A stretch of 64,000 nucleotides of DNA from Caedibacter sp052030685 (GCF_052030685.1 NZ_JBQAJM010000003.1:1-64000), one strand, 5' to 3'. Shown: positions 18,119 through 27,390, counted from the stretch's first letter. Translations and numbers: made by a program. The notes: generated from the sequence alone by a model not told the origin.

Positions 18119-18856
18119 ATGAATATTGAAATTTGCGTGGATAATATTGAATCCATTGATGTGGTAGCAAAATTCCCCGAGATAACTCGTTTGGAGATCT
18201 GTAACGCACTGAGTTTAGATGGTTTAACCCCCTCACCGTATTTAGTACAATATGCTAAAGAGAAATCAACAGCTAAACGCCATACGATGATCCGTCCACG
18301 CGCGGGGGATTTGTGTTATAACGAGACTGAAATTAACATGATGGCGCAAGAGATTAAACTTATGTATGAGTCAGGCGCGCATGGTGTTGTTATCGGTGTG
18401 CTTGACAAACATAGTCATATTAATATCGCAGCAACAAAATATTTAACAGAGCTTGCTAAGTCTTATCAATTAGAAGTGACTTTTCATCGTGCGATTGATA
18501 TGGTGCCTGATTATCTTGGCAGTGTGCAGCTATGTATTGATCTAGGTATTGATCGCATTTTAACATCTGGTGGTAAAAGTAAAGCATATATGGGGCTAGA
18601 TGATATTGCCAAAATAGTGCAAAGATATCATGGTCAAATTGAAATTATGGCAGGTGGTGGTGTTAATAAAGATAATATTCCACAATTTAAGGAAACTGGC
18701 GTCGATGCCGTGCATTTCTCAGCGGCAAGTAACAAAAGTAATGTGAAAAGTGAAAGTGTTTTTAGCAAAAGTTCACTAAGTTATAACGTAACCGATGAAG
18801 ATATTGTTAAAGAAAATATTGCGGTTATAACTTCTCAATCACCACTATCTTGTTGA
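18119..18856 (+). CDS. cutC: Copper homeostasis protein CutC
   Basis: The 245-residue product is a CutC-type TIM barrel. It has MNIEICVDNIES at the start (matching the usual EVCxDNxES opening), LDGLTPS, MIRPRAGDL(C)Y, GVVIGVLD, VTFHRAIDM, RILTSGG and IMAGGGVN in the expected order. CutC has been linked to copper tolerance, but its reaction is not settled. The stop overlaps the convergent hslR gene by 22 bases. Confidence 0.9.
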   Translation: MNIEICVDNIESIDVVAKFPEITRLEICNALSLDGLTPSPYLVQYAKEKSTAKRHTMIRPRAGDLCYNETEINMMAQEIKLMYESGAHGVVIGVLDKHSHINIAATKYLTELAKSYQLEVTFHRAIDMVPDYLGSVQLCIDLGIDRILTSGGKSKAYMGLDDIAKIVQRYHGQIEIMAGGGVNKDNIPQFKETGVDAVHFSAASNKSNVKSESVFSKSSLSYNVTDEDIVKENIAVITSQSPLSC

Positions 18857-19227
18857 TGTTTAAAAGAGATAATCTGGCGACGCTCTTTTTTATTTGGTTT
18901 TGTTGGATTGGGCAGGGTGGCTTTATTTAGTTTCCTAAGCATTGTTTCGTGCTCGCGTTTCTCAATACTATCATTGGTTTCATTGTAAAGCGTTTGCGCA
19001 ATGCTTGCCGCGCCGCGTTTATCTGATAAAGCCACAATGATAACAACTTTTTCAGCATACCCTTGACGAATGGTAAGTTTTGCACCAATCTCAACCTTTT
19101 TACTGACTTTGGAGCGCGCACCATTATAGTGCACCTTACCGCCTTCAATGGCTTCTTTGGCAAGTTGCCGCGTTTTAAAAAAACGCGCTGCCCACAGCCA
19201 CTTATCTAAACGAACATCATCTGCCAT
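18835..19227 (-). CDS. hslR: Heat-shock protein 15, S4-domain ribosome-associated RNA-binding protein
   Basis: The 130-residue product begins with RLDKWLWAARFFKTRQLA, the opening of the S4 RNA-binding domain, and ends in a basic tail. This matches Hsp15, which binds free 50S subunits carrying a nascent chain and helps recycle them. It lies 19 bases downstream of the glutathione reductase gene in the same direction, so cotranscription is likely. Confidence 0.9.
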   Translation of the reverse strand: MADDVRLDKWLWAARFFKTRQLAKEAIEGGKVHYNGARSKVSKKVEIGAKLTIRQGYAEKVVIIVALSDKRGAASIAQTLYNETNDSIEKREHETMLRKLNKATLPNPTKPNKKERRQIISFKHQQDSGD

Positions 19228-19246
19228 ATATTAATCCTTTTAGAAA

Positions 19247-20614
19247 TTAACGCATCGTAACCAGTTCTTCGGCACTGGTTGGATGAATAGCAATGGTATT
19301 ATCAAGATCTTGCTTTGTCGCCCCCATTTGGATAGCAACTGCAAAGCCTTGCAATATCTCATCGGCATCTAAACCAATCAAGTGGCAACCTACCACTTTT
19401 TCATCAACACCTGAAACAATAAGCTTCATCACAGTAGGCAATCTAAAGCCTGAGATCGCAGCAAAAAGTGGAGTGAATTTACTTTGATAAACTTTGATAT
19501 TATCTTTGCCATACTGATCATTGGCTTCTTTTTCTGATAAACCAACAGTACCGATTGCAGGATGCGAGAAGACAACCGTAGGAATCAAATGTGCGTCTAA
19601 TTTAAGTTTAGTTTCATCATTGAATAACCGTCTGGATAAACGTCTGCCGGCGGCAATTGCAACTGGAGTTAGTTGTGCAGCCCCCGTAGCATCACCAATG
19701 GCGAAAATATGAGAAACCGTTGTCGTTTGATATTCATCAACAATAATCGTGCCATTGGCATTGAGTTTAATGTCTGTATTTTCCAATCCCAAATTAGCGG
19801 TGAGTGGCGCGCGTCCAGTTGCCCAAACGAGACAATCAACATCATAAAGCGCATCACCATTATTTAAATGAATATCAAGTAGGTCATTGGATTTTTTAAC
19901 CACTTTAGTAATAGTGGTATTGGTTCTTACATCCATCTTTAGCATTTGCATGCTATTAAGTAATTCATTACTTAACATCTCATCAAATTCTTTAAGTGGT
20001 TTATCACGACGAATAAGAAGGTGTGTCTCAGTACCCAACTCATGAAAAACACCGGCAATTTCAACACCAATATAACCACCACCGACAATGACTGATTTTT
20101 GCGGTTGTGTGTCAAGCTCAAAAAAATCATCCGATGTAATACCATGCTCAGCACCAAGAATATTCTCTGGAATCAAAGGGTAGGCTCCTGGACAAACATA
20201 GATATAATCAGCACTTATTTCGGTAGTGTTATTTTCATTATCAATGATGATAGTATTGCTATCTTTGAATTTTCCCCATCCCTTAAAGTGGGTGATTTTT
20301 TGGCTATCAAATAGCTTATTATAAAACTGGTGAATGTTAGAAATATAGGTGTCACGTTTATTTTTAAGTGTTTGCCAATCAAAGCCTTTGACATCCAAAT
20401 CAAAGCCATAACCTTGATAATCATGTTTTAAACGAGAGCCAAGATTAGCTGCGTACCACATGGCTTTTTTAGGGACGCATCCGCGATTAACACAAGTGCC
20501 ACCTAGGTCTTTGGCTTCAACAATAGCGACTTTTTTCCCCAAGCGTGCAGCCTGAACACCTGCGGCAATGCCGCCACTGCCACCACCAATACAAATCAAA
20601 TCAAAATGTTGCAT
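19247..20614 (-). CDS. gor: Glutathione reductase
   Basis: The enzyme reduces oxidised glutathione with NADPH. The 455-residue protein has the FAD-binding GGGSGG (10-15), the redox-active disulfide in GGTCVNRGCVPKK (Cys41, Cys46), the NADPH-binding VGGGYIGVEIAG, and the C-terminal active-site HPTSAEE. The length fits. It is divergent from the Tn3-family transposon that starts 125 bases upstream of its start codon, so the transposon lies in or near its upstream region. Confidence 0.93.
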   Translation of the reverse strand: MQHFDLICIGGGSGGIAAGVQAARLGKKVAIVEAKDLGGTCVNRGCVPKKAMWYAANLGSRLKHDYQGYGFDLDVKGFDWQTLKNKRDTYISNIHQFYNKLFDSQKITHFKGWGKFKDSNTIIIDNENNTTEISADYIYVCPGAYPLIPENILGAEHGITSDDFFELDTQPQKSVIVGGGYIGVEIAGVFHELGTETHLLIRRDKPLKEFDEMLSNELLNSMQMLKMDVRTNTTITKVVKKSNDLLDIHLNNGDALYDVDCLVWATGRAPLTANLGLENTDIKLNANGTIIVDEYQTTTVSHIFAIGDATGAAQLTPVAIAAGRRLSRRLFNDETKLKLDAHLIPTVVFSHPAIGTVGLSEKEANDQYGKDNIKVYQSKFTPLFAAISGFRLPTVMKLIVSGVDEKVVGCHLIGLDADEILQGFAVAIQMGATKQDLDNTIAIHPTSAEELVTMR

Positions 20615-20738
20615 ATTTTATCTGTCTCTTTATGAAAAGTAGATTGATATTATAAACTAGCAAGAGCTATCTTTACGAGGGATACATGTCATTTTGTCAA
20701 TATGATTTTAGTTGGATTAAAATAGAAACCATCAATAA

Positions 20739-20776
20739 GGGGTTATCGTGTGATAAGAGATAATATGTAAATATTT
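20739..20776. repeat. Left inverted repeat of the Tn3-family element
   Basis: It begins GGGGTTATCGTGTGATAAGA and differs from the right end only at repeat positions 5, 7, 13 and 27. GGGG at the outer end and a 38-base length are typical of the Tn3 family. Confidence 0.88.
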
Positions 20777-20876
20777 TCTTACTAGAAGATTTTAGCGTAT
20801 TTCTACTGTGTTTAGAACTAAGGCAAATTAAGATACTTTCTTTAAGTAAAAAAAATTTTTAAATTCGGATTATATT

Positions 20877-22070
20877 ATGGGTGGAAAAAAAGAGCAAGCG
20901 TCTAAGCTAGGTCGAGGTAAACTTAAACAGCCTTTAGGTTCAAATATCTTATCCTTTTTGAATGGGCATGATTTGAACAAAAAAGGGTTAGACTCTCTCT
21001 TCACCTCATTTGACCGACATACCTTCTTGCTTCAAGACAGCCGTGTTAGTGATGAGTATACAAAATTACTTGGAATTCATAATTTCGATAGAAAAGATCT
21101 TCTAAGTGACAATATCACAAAGGTTTTCTTAAAGTTTCACCGTGCCAAAGAGTGTAATGATGATAACTCTAAGCTTAGCAATTTAGAAGACATTATTTTT
21201 GCTGATACCAAGGTAAGCAATAATTTAGACCAAGGGTTTTATCGGATAAGAAGAAATGATTTTCTTACAAAACCAATTATTGATGAAGTTCCTCAAATTA
21301 TTCAAAAATTACCCAAAGATCTACAGTATGAAGTTGTCAAAAAATATTTATCATACATAGAAGACCCAACTCAAGGGAAATCAAGGATGCTAGATAATGA
21401 TGATGGATTAGGTCAAGGATCTGACCCTTTTGGGTGTCGGCGTAGGCAGATAGCTTCTGATGCCTATGAGTCATTTGGTAGAAAAAAAGATAAGTTCCTT
21501 AAAGACATAGAGAAAAAAGTATTGCCTTATTGCAGCTTACCAACTTTGTCTAAATTAAGGGCGGACCTGGAGACTGCTAGTAATGGCAGTGTTTCTAATA
21601 GCTTCAGTATGATTTGTCAAAGGCGTGTAAATGACTATGATTACTATGATACGGAATATAAAAAAACTAGCAGTTATGATAAAGCCAAAACATTAATAGA
21701 AGATAAAATTAAAGCCATATCCAACAATGACTATTCAAAAATTAAAAAATATGAGTCTCTAGCTAACAATGAGAGTGCAGTTAAAAATAAGGTGCAAAAT
21801 ATTTTACAAGATTACGTGAATGAAGGCTCTGGTTTTTTAAATCGTGTCTTCAAAAATAAACATCATACAGAAGCAGTAAGGGAGTTTTTACAAACCAATC
21901 AAAATACAACTGATGATAAAACATATTTAGATAATCTTAAGAATTTTCGCAAAGAACTTCAAGAACTTAATTCTAATGGCTCTCTAAATCGTAGGATGGA
22001 ATTTGTTTTTCAAAACTATAGTACAGGTTATGAGTCTGAAAAAACGAAGGTTTTAACAAACAATATATAA
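20877..22070 (+). CDS. Unknown 397-residue protein carried by the transposon
   Basis: I do not recognise this protein. It is soluble, charged and lysine-rich, with no signal peptide or membrane helix. Residues 19-50 (LGSNILSFLNGHDLNKKGLDSLF...) and again LPKDLQYEVVKKYLSY near residue 148 read like the short leucine-patterned helices of F-box motifs, as found in some secreted effectors; this is weak. The second half is predominantly helical, with a GSLNRRMEF segment near the end. The gene lies between the left repeat and the res region, where Tn21-like elements carry passengers, so it moves with the transposon. Effector, toxin and defence functions are all open. Confidence 0.65.
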   Translation: MGGKKEQASKLGRGKLKQPLGSNILSFLNGHDLNKKGLDSLFTSFDRHTFLLQDSRVSDEYTKLLGIHNFDRKDLLSDNITKVFLKFHRAKECNDDNSKLSNLEDIIFADTKVSNNLDQGFYRIRRNDFLTKPIIDEVPQIIQKLPKDLQYEVVKKYLSYIEDPTQGKSRMLDNDDGLGQGSDPFGCRRRQIASDAYESFGRKKDKFLKDIEKKVLPYCSLPTLSKLRADLETASNGSVSNSFSMICQRRVNDYDYYDTEYKKTSSYDKAKTLIEDKIKAISNNDYSKIKKYESLANNESAVKNKVQNILQDYVNEGSGFLNRVFKNKHHTEAVREFLQTNQNTTDDKTYLDNLKNFRKELQELNSNGSLNRRMEFVFQNYSTGYESEKTKVLTNNI

Positions 22071-22168
22071 ATTTCTCACCTTAACGCAACAATGCGGCTT
22101 TACATTAAATGCTAAACTTGTATGATTTTATTATGTTTGTGTAAGCATTTTTAGTTAAGTAAAGCAGA
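22071..22168. other. Probable res (resolution) site region
   Basis: This short non-coding stretch lies directly before the resolvase gene, the usual place for res. It contains AAATGC (22107-22112) and GCATTT (22145-22150) in inverted orientation plus further AT-rich imperfect dyads. Individual resolvase subsites cannot be fixed by eye. Confidence 0.4.
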
Positions 22169-22813
22169 ATGAAATATGGATATGCGCGCGTTTCAACCAA
22201 AGATCAAAATATCACCTTGCAGATTGATGACCTCTTAACGCAAGGTTGTGACAAAATTATTGATGAAGTCATTGGAGGTACTCGACCAGAGCGACCTAAA
22301 CTCAAAACATTATTAGATGGTTTACATGAAGGTGATGTTTTAGTGGTTTGGAAGCTTGATCGATTAGGTCGCAACTTAAAAGACCTAATTACAATCATTA
22401 CTGATCTTATGGATCGCAAAGTTGGCTTTGTCAGCTTAAATGATCCGATTGATACGACCACATCACATGGTCGCTTGATTTTTAATATCTTTGGCTCCTT
22501 AGCTGAGTTTGAACGCGACCTTATCCGTGAGAGAACTTTTGCGGGGTTAAAATCAGCACGCGCCAGAGGTCGTCTTGGTGGTAGACCTAAAGGTTTATCA
22601 GATGCCGCTAAAGAAAAAGCATGTGCTGCTGAAACGCTGTATAAAGAAGGCAAGCTATCAACCAATGAAATATGTCGCCAGCTTAAAATATGCCGTTATA
22701 CATTGTATGCCTATCTTAGACATCGCGGGGTTGAAGTCGGAAGCTACAAGCTTCAATCGACACAAGATAAAACAACAGCTACAAATCAACGTACAAAAAC
22801 TGAGAAGGCGTAA
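22169..22813 (+). CDS. tnpR: Serine resolvase (TnpR) of the Tn3-family element
   Basis: The 214-residue protein has the serine recombinase catalytic domain, with YARVSTKDQN containing nucleophile Ser9, WKLDRLGRNL with the active-site arginines, and the SLAEFERDLIRERT helix. A GRLGGRPKG hinge and a Hin-like helix-turn-helix domain follow. It should resolve cointegrates at res. The C-terminal tail is longer than in the shortest resolvases and rich in Thr and Gln. The transposase gene starts four bases after the stop. Confidence 0.93.
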   Translation: MKYGYARVSTKDQNITLQIDDLLTQGCDKIIDEVIGGTRPERPKLKTLLDGLHEGDVLVVWKLDRLGRNLKDLITIITDLMDRKVGFVSLNDPIDTTTSHGRLIFNIFGSLAEFERDLIRERTFAGLKSARARGRLGGRPKGLSDAAKEKACAAETLYKEGKLSTNEICRQLKICRYTLYAYLRHRGVEVGSYKLQSTQDKTTATNQRTKTEKA

Positions 22814-22817
22814 TTGT

Positions 22818-25800
22818 ATGCCTCATAAAATAACCATTGTTAAAAAGAGAATACATTTTCTACCAGATTCATCAGTCAACTATTATTTTGGTTTACCAAT
22901 CTTCTCAGATGATGATCGTCAGTTATTTTTTGATTTGAGTAATGATGAAAAAAAGGTAGCTGAAAGTATTCGCAACTTGAAAAGCCGCATTCATTTTATC
23001 TTGATGCTTGGATACTTTAAGGCAAAAACTATTTTGTTTGACTTACAATCAGAGTCTGTTAATCATGACGATATTCACTATATTGCAGGCTTGTATGATC
23101 AAAAAGTTAATTATGAGATCAGTGTCAGTCGCCCAATTCATCAACGACATTTAGAGTATGTGTTGGCATTGACTGGTTGGAAACAATATAAAAGTGCTGC
23201 TTACCGTGACGTGCTGTTGGATTATGCCAAGCAACTTGCTAAAAGAGACTGCAAGGCAATGTTTATTTTTACTGAACTCACGCAACACCTGATTGATCAA
23301 AAAATTGAGATGCCCAAATACAGTGAGTTTCAATTGATTGTCAGTGAAGCCATCCAGCATGAAGAATCACGCTTAGGTGACTTTGTGTTAGCAATGCCAG
23401 AAAAATATCAGCGTGCAATCAAACAGCTCCTTGATAATAAAACTTCCAGTGACTCAATGAACTTATGTGATGTGGTGCAAGCGCCTGTATCCATGAGTAA
23501 TGAGGAGATACAGCAAGAAATCAAACGCTTTAATTCAGTTGCTGACTTATTTGAGTATGCTGCAAAACTACTGAAAGATATTGATTTGCCACCAGAATCA
23601 ATTAAGTATTATGCTTCACTTGTGGATTATTATGGTCAAGGTAAACTTAAACGCATGAGTGATCCGTTGGTGCCATTATATATTCTTTGTTACCTACATA
23701 CCCGTTGCAAGCGGATTAACGATAATCTTATTGAGACATTCAGACATAAAATTAGTAAATACTGGAGTAAAGCAAATGATTATGCTCAGGAGCAACTTCA
23801 GGATGATAAACAGCTGTATTTTAAGACAAGACCTAAGTTGGCCTCTATCTTAAGTGACTGTAAAGATCCAAAAAACCAGAAGAAAACAATTAGCACTTTG
23901 AATGCACAAATAAACAATATTGGTGACGATGATTTTGATCAAGCCGTTGACTATATGGCTAATAGCAAAAAACATCACCAAATGCTTAAATGGCAACACA
24001 TCATAAAGTCTGAGAAGTATTTCAAATTAAATTTACGTAAAATATTCACACATCTGGAGATTGATTATGGCAAGTATAATGGCTTAGCTAATGCCTCAAC
24101 ATTTTTAAAAGAATTTTTAAAAAAACCAGATGAACAAAAGAAACTCATCCCTTATAGTGATTTCCCAGTGGGATGTATTCCTGATACAACGCTTGAATTT
24201 ATTGTAAGTGAAGATGACAAAAATGGTAAATCAATGCATTATCAGGCATACGAGTTTTTTATTTATGATAAGATCAATCAAGGACTCAATGGTGGTGAAA
24301 TCGCTGTTAAAGACAGCTTTGGTTACGGTTTTTATGAGGATGAGTTGGTTGATCTTTCAACCTTAGATGACAAAGAGCTCAATTTAGAACTACTTAACAC
24401 GCCAATTAATGAACAACTTAGCGCATTAGAAGATTTATTAGAATCTCAAATTAAAACCACCAATACCAATATTAAAGAAGGTGCAAACACAGCAATTGAT
24501 ATTAAATCGTACGACAAACGCAAGTGGACACTTCCCTACAATAAAGATCCCGTTGAGGTCAATCATAAAGTATTTGATATGATAGACGTACTGGATATTG
24601 CTGATGTATTTGCAGTAGTTGATCAGGAGCTACATTTTTTATCAGAGTTTCGTCATATTATCGATAAAAAAGTCAAAGGCAGCCTTGATAAGGCTACATT
24701 GTCAGCAACGATTATTGCCAAAGCAACTAATCACGGCATTTATAAAATGTCAACTTTATCAGATTACAGTTATGATCAGCTATATCAATGCAGTAAATCG
24801 TATTTAAGCTTAGAGTCAATTAATAATGCCTGTGATGCCATTTCAGATGCGATCCATGAGCTACCGATATTCAATCACTACAATATCAATGGTGTTGTCC
24901 ATGGTGGTATCGATGGTCAAAAATATGCAACAAAGCATCGTACGTTTAAATCCAGAAACTCGCCCAAGTATTTTTATCTAGGCTCCGGTATTTCATCGAC
25001 TACCTTAGTCGTTAATCATATTCCTGCTAATGCCACTGTATTTGGTGCTGATGAACATGAGAGTCGCTTTGTTTTTGACTTGGTATACAACAATCAATCT
25101 GAAGTGCAACCTGAGATCATCTCAACAGACAGTCATGGTAGTAATAACGTTAATTTCGCCTTATTGCACTTTATTGATCGAGCATTTGCACCTTGCTACA
25201 AGCAAATTAATAATAAAGAGAATATGCTTTATGGATTTAACTCACCATCATCCTACAAAGAGCACCTTATTCGCCCAAAGCATAAGATCAGTAAAGACAA
25301 AATTATCAACCAATGGGATAACGTCAAACAAATTATTGCCTCTTTGGTTCTTAAAAAAAGTAATCAGAGTATACTAATACGCAAGCTTACCGATAATAAG
25401 TTTAAGAATGAAACCAAGGAAGCGCTATGGGCATATAACGATATTCTCAGGAGTGAATACATTTACCGCTATATTGATGATGAGCAATTAAGAAAATCAG
25501 TAAGGAAAGCGCTTAATCGAACAGAAGCCTATCATCAGCTCAAACGAACAGTTGCCACAGTGAACTCAGATAAGCTCAACGGAAAAAACGATGAGTGTTT
25601 GACGATAAATGACGCTTGTGCTAGACTGCTCTGCGAAGTGATTATTTACTATAACGCTACTATACTATCAGGTGTGCTTACTGCCAAAGAAAAAGAAGGC
25701 AAGCTAGAAGAAGTAGAGAGAATTAAGAAAGTATCGATCGTTGCATGGTCACACGTTAACCTTCACGGCAACTACACTTTCAAGAACAGATCAAAACGAT

Positions 25801-25865
25801 TCAACTGGAATCAAATCATTAAGAAAGCAGCCTCCACAGAGATTCAAGAAAGTTCGCCAAAATAA
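22818..25865 (+). CDS. tnpA: Tn3-family transposase (TnpA)
   Basis: The 1015-residue product has the length and layout of Tn3-family TnpA. The C-terminal catalytic part contains GGIDGQKY (candidate Asp699), STDSHGSNN (candidate Asp771) and LNRTEAYHQL (candidate Glu903), with the spacing expected for the DDE site. A longer open frame begins 81 codons earlier inside the resolvase gene, but the ATG here sits right after the resolvase stop and gives a normal N-terminus. The last base of the stop codon is the first base of the right inverted repeat. No frameshift or stop interrupts it, so the element may still be active. Confidence 0.92.
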   Translation: MPHKITIVKKRIHFLPDSSVNYYFGLPIFSDDDRQLFFDLSNDEKKVAESIRNLKSRIHFILMLGYFKAKTILFDLQSESVNHDDIHYIAGLYDQKVNYEISVSRPIHQRHLEYVLALTGWKQYKSAAYRDVLLDYAKQLAKRDCKAMFIFTELTQHLIDQKIEMPKYSEFQLIVSEAIQHEESRLGDFVLAMPEKYQRAIKQLLDNKTSSDSMNLCDVVQAPVSMSNEEIQQEIKRFNSVADLFEYAAKLLKDIDLPPESIKYYASLVDYYGQGKLKRMSDPLVPLYILCYLHTRCKRINDNLIETFRHKISKYWSKANDYAQEQLQDDKQLYFKTRPKLASILSDCKDPKNQKKTISTLNAQINNIGDDDFDQAVDYMANSKKHHQMLKWQHIIKSEKYFKLNLRKIFTHLEIDYGKYNGLANASTFLKEFLKKPDEQKKLIPYSDFPVGCIPDTTLEFIVSEDDKNGKSMHYQAYEFFIYDKINQGLNGGEIAVKDSFGYGFYEDELVDLSTLDDKELNLELLNTPINEQLSALEDLLESQIKTTNTNIKEGANTAIDIKSYDKRKWTLPYNKDPVEVNHKVFDMIDVLDIADVFAVVDQELHFLSEFRHIIDKKVKGSLDKATLSATIIAKATNHGIYKMSTLSDYSYDQLYQCSKSYLSLESINNACDAISDAIHELPIFNHYNINGVVHGGIDGQKYATKHRTFKSRNSPKYFYLGSGISSTTLVVNHIPANATVFGADEHESRFVFDLVYNNQSEVQPEIISTDSHGSNNVNFALLHFIDRAFAPCYKQINNKENMLYGFNSPSSYKEHLIRPKHKISKDKIINQWDNVKQIIASLVLKKSNQSILIRKLTDNKFKNETKEALWAYNDILRSEYIYRYIDDEQLRKSVRKALNRTEAYHQLKRTVATVNSDKLNGKNDECLTINDACARLLCEVIIYYNATILSGVLTAKEKEGKLEEVERIKKVSIVAWSHVNLHGNYTFKNRSKRFNWNQIIKKAASTEIQESSPK

Positions 25866-25902
25866 AATATTTACACATTATCTCTTATCGCACGAGAGCC
25901 CC
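25865..25902. repeat. Right inverted repeat of the Tn3-family element
   Basis: On the minus strand it reads GGGGCTCTCGTGCGATAAGA onward, matching the left end at 34 of 38 positions. It begins at the last base of the transposase stop codon, a compact arrangement common in Tn3-family elements. Confidence 0.88.
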
Positions 25903-26031
25903 AACGTAGGAATGAGGGTTTGAGGGGCGTTAAATTGCAAAAAAAGTTTGATTTGAATACTTAATAATCAAAAATTTACCAACTTGGGGATAATAAAAAG
26001 AAATTTTATACGCTATGAATAAAAGGGCAGG

Positions 26032-26373
26032 TTACTGAAACATATCGGCAATGGATTCAAACATTTGGCGTGTGTAGGTTTTATTTAATTTGCACATTCT
26101 AAATTGCGCCTTGCGTTCACAACTAATAATGCCCGCTTCTTGAAGTTGTTGAATGTGTTGTGAGGTGACCGATTGAGAGAGGTCTAATTTTTGCATAATC
26201 ATATTAATGGTGACACCTTCTTTTTCAATATCAATTTTCTCAGAGAAAAAATTTTTTTTAGGCTCTAATAACCATAGGGCAATATTAAATCTATCGGGAT
26301 TAGCCAGTGCTTTAAATGCCTTTAAACACAGTTCTGTCTGATAAGTTGAGCCTAAGTTTTTTAATATCGACAT
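26032..26373 (-). CDS. ArsR/SmtB-family transcriptional regulator
   Basis: The 113-residue product is a winged-helix regulator. It has LCLKAFKALANPDRFNIALWL at the start, a recognition helix LSQSVTSQHIQQLQEAGII, and a beta-wing with ERKAQFRMCKL. The Cys-Val-Cys metal site of ArsR is absent, so the signal is unknown. An open frame extends 35 codons upstream, but the chosen ATG has AAGGGA at normal spacing. It is divergent from the orphan ABC ATPase gene, with an AT-rich, dyad-rich region between them, so it probably regulates itself and that gene. Confidence 0.85.
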   Translation of the reverse strand: MSILKNLGSTYQTELCLKAFKALANPDRFNIALWLLEPKKNFFSEKIDIEKEGVTINMIMQKLDLSQSVTSQHIQQLQEAGIISCERKAQFRMCKLNKTYTRQMFESIADMFQ

Positions 26374-26438
26374 ATAAATATCCCTTGATGATCTTAAATT
26401 ACATCTATTTTTACCGATGAGGGCAGGGCAGTCAAACA

Positions 26439-26460
26439 ATATATGCATACAGGCATATAT
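26439..26460. promoter_or_regulatory. Candidate ArsR-family operator
   Basis: ATATATGC (26439-26446) and GCATATAT (26453-26460) form a perfect inverted repeat with a 6-base spacer in the space between the divergent regulator and ABC ATPase genes. Further imperfect dyads (for example TTCAAATAT at 26474 with ATATTTAAA at 26495) follow. The AT-richness raises the chance of random dyads. Confidence 0.4.
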
Positions 26461-26622
26461 AAATACCTGATTTTTCAAATATCTGTATATCTGAATATTT
26501 AAATATATGAATGTTCGGTTATTTGAATATTAAAATACATAAATATGCAAATGATTATTTATTGCGATGTTAAGGGCTTTTCTTTATAGTGATGCCTTTG
26601 TTAGTTGGGTTGAGCAAGGCGC

Positions 26623-27390
26623 ATGCTTGAGTTAAGAAATATCAATATTGATGCTAGGATTTTTGACGTGAACGTATCATTTGAGCCTGGTAAAAAATAC
26701 GCAATTATCGGCGTCAATGGTGCTGGAAAAACATCGCTACTAGATGTGATATCAACTAAACTTTCTGGCAAAAATGTCAAAGGAGAGATTTTGCTTGGCG
26801 GTGAAAACATCGCTGAATTCAGTCCAAAGAAGCGTGCTCAGAGATTTGCCTATCTTGCGCAAAATACACAGGTTTTATTTAATTACACTGTTAATGACAT
26901 TGTTGGCATGGGGTTTTACCCATATGATTTAAATTCCAATCGTAAAGAAAATCTAATCAATCAAGTGTGCGGAATGTTAAGAATAACTAAACAAAAAAAT
27001 ATTCCTTTTCATACGCTTTCAGGCGGACAAAAACAGCGTGTTCATTTAGCGCGTGCTGTATTGCAAATTATTACTGGCGAGAATAATGAAGAAAAATGGC
27101 TGCTATTAGATGAGCATGCTGCTGGATTAGATCTTTATCAACAAGCGCTGGTTTTTGAAATTTTAGATGTGTTATTACAGCATCATAATCTGGGTGTCAT
27201 TATGGTGATGCATGATTTAAATTTAGCAGCTCAATTTTGCGATCAAATGTTATTAATTGATAGTGGTAAACTACTCAAAATGGATGAACCTAAAAAAGTA
27301 ATACTTGATGATAAGTTTAGAGAAGCATTTAAAATCAAAGCCAAATACTTAGCTTATGAAGATGCGTTTTTGTTTACGACAACTAGCTAA
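26623..27390 (+). CDS. Orphan ABC transporter ATPase, HmuV/FecE-like
   Basis: The 255-residue protein has Walker A GVNGAGKT (30-37), Q-loop LAQNTQ, signature LSGGQ (132-136), Walker B LLLDE (160-164) and H-loop His197. The overall pattern, including GLDLYQQ and VMHDLNLAAQFCD, matches haem and siderophore importer ATPases. The residues after the Walker B Glu read HAAGLD instead of the usual PTSALD, so the D-loop region is atypical. No permease or binding-protein gene is adjacent, so its partners must lie elsewhere, or it is a remnant. The stop overlaps the convergent rep gene by 8 bases. Confidence 0.82.
   Translation: MLELRNINIDARIFDVNVSFEPGKKYAIIGVNGAGKTSLLDVISTKLSGKNVKGEILLGGENIAEFSPKKRAQRFAYLAQNTQVLFNYTVNDIVGMGFYPYDLNSNRKENLINQVCGMLRITKQKNIPFHTLSGGQKQRVHLARAVLQIITGENNEEKWLLLDEHAAGLDLYQQALVFEILDVLLQHHNLGVIMVMHDLNLAAQFCDQMLLIDSGKLLKMDEPKKVILDDKFREAFKIKAKYLAYEDAFLFTTTS

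Larger units (their letters stand above)
20739..25902 (+). mobile_element. Complete Tn3-family transposon with one passenger gene
   Basis: The element is bounded by 38-base inverted repeats that begin with GGGG and match at 34 of 38 positions (20739-20776 and 25865-25902). Inside, left to right, are an unknown 397-residue passenger gene, a probable res region, a serine resolvase gene and a full-length transposase gene, all rightward. This is the Tn21-like order, with the passenger between the left end and res. The total length is 5164 bases. The five bases outside each end differ (AATAA and AACGT), so no target duplication is visible. Confidence 0.88.

Noticed and set aside
22204..22665. 153-codon open frame on the minus strand inside the resolvase gene
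   Set aside because: It lies entirely opposite a strongly conserved resolvase sequence, has no family resemblance and is a codon-bias shadow.
25903..25907. Target-site duplication of the Tn3-family element
   Set aside because: The flanking pentamers AATAA and AACGT do not match, so none is claimed.
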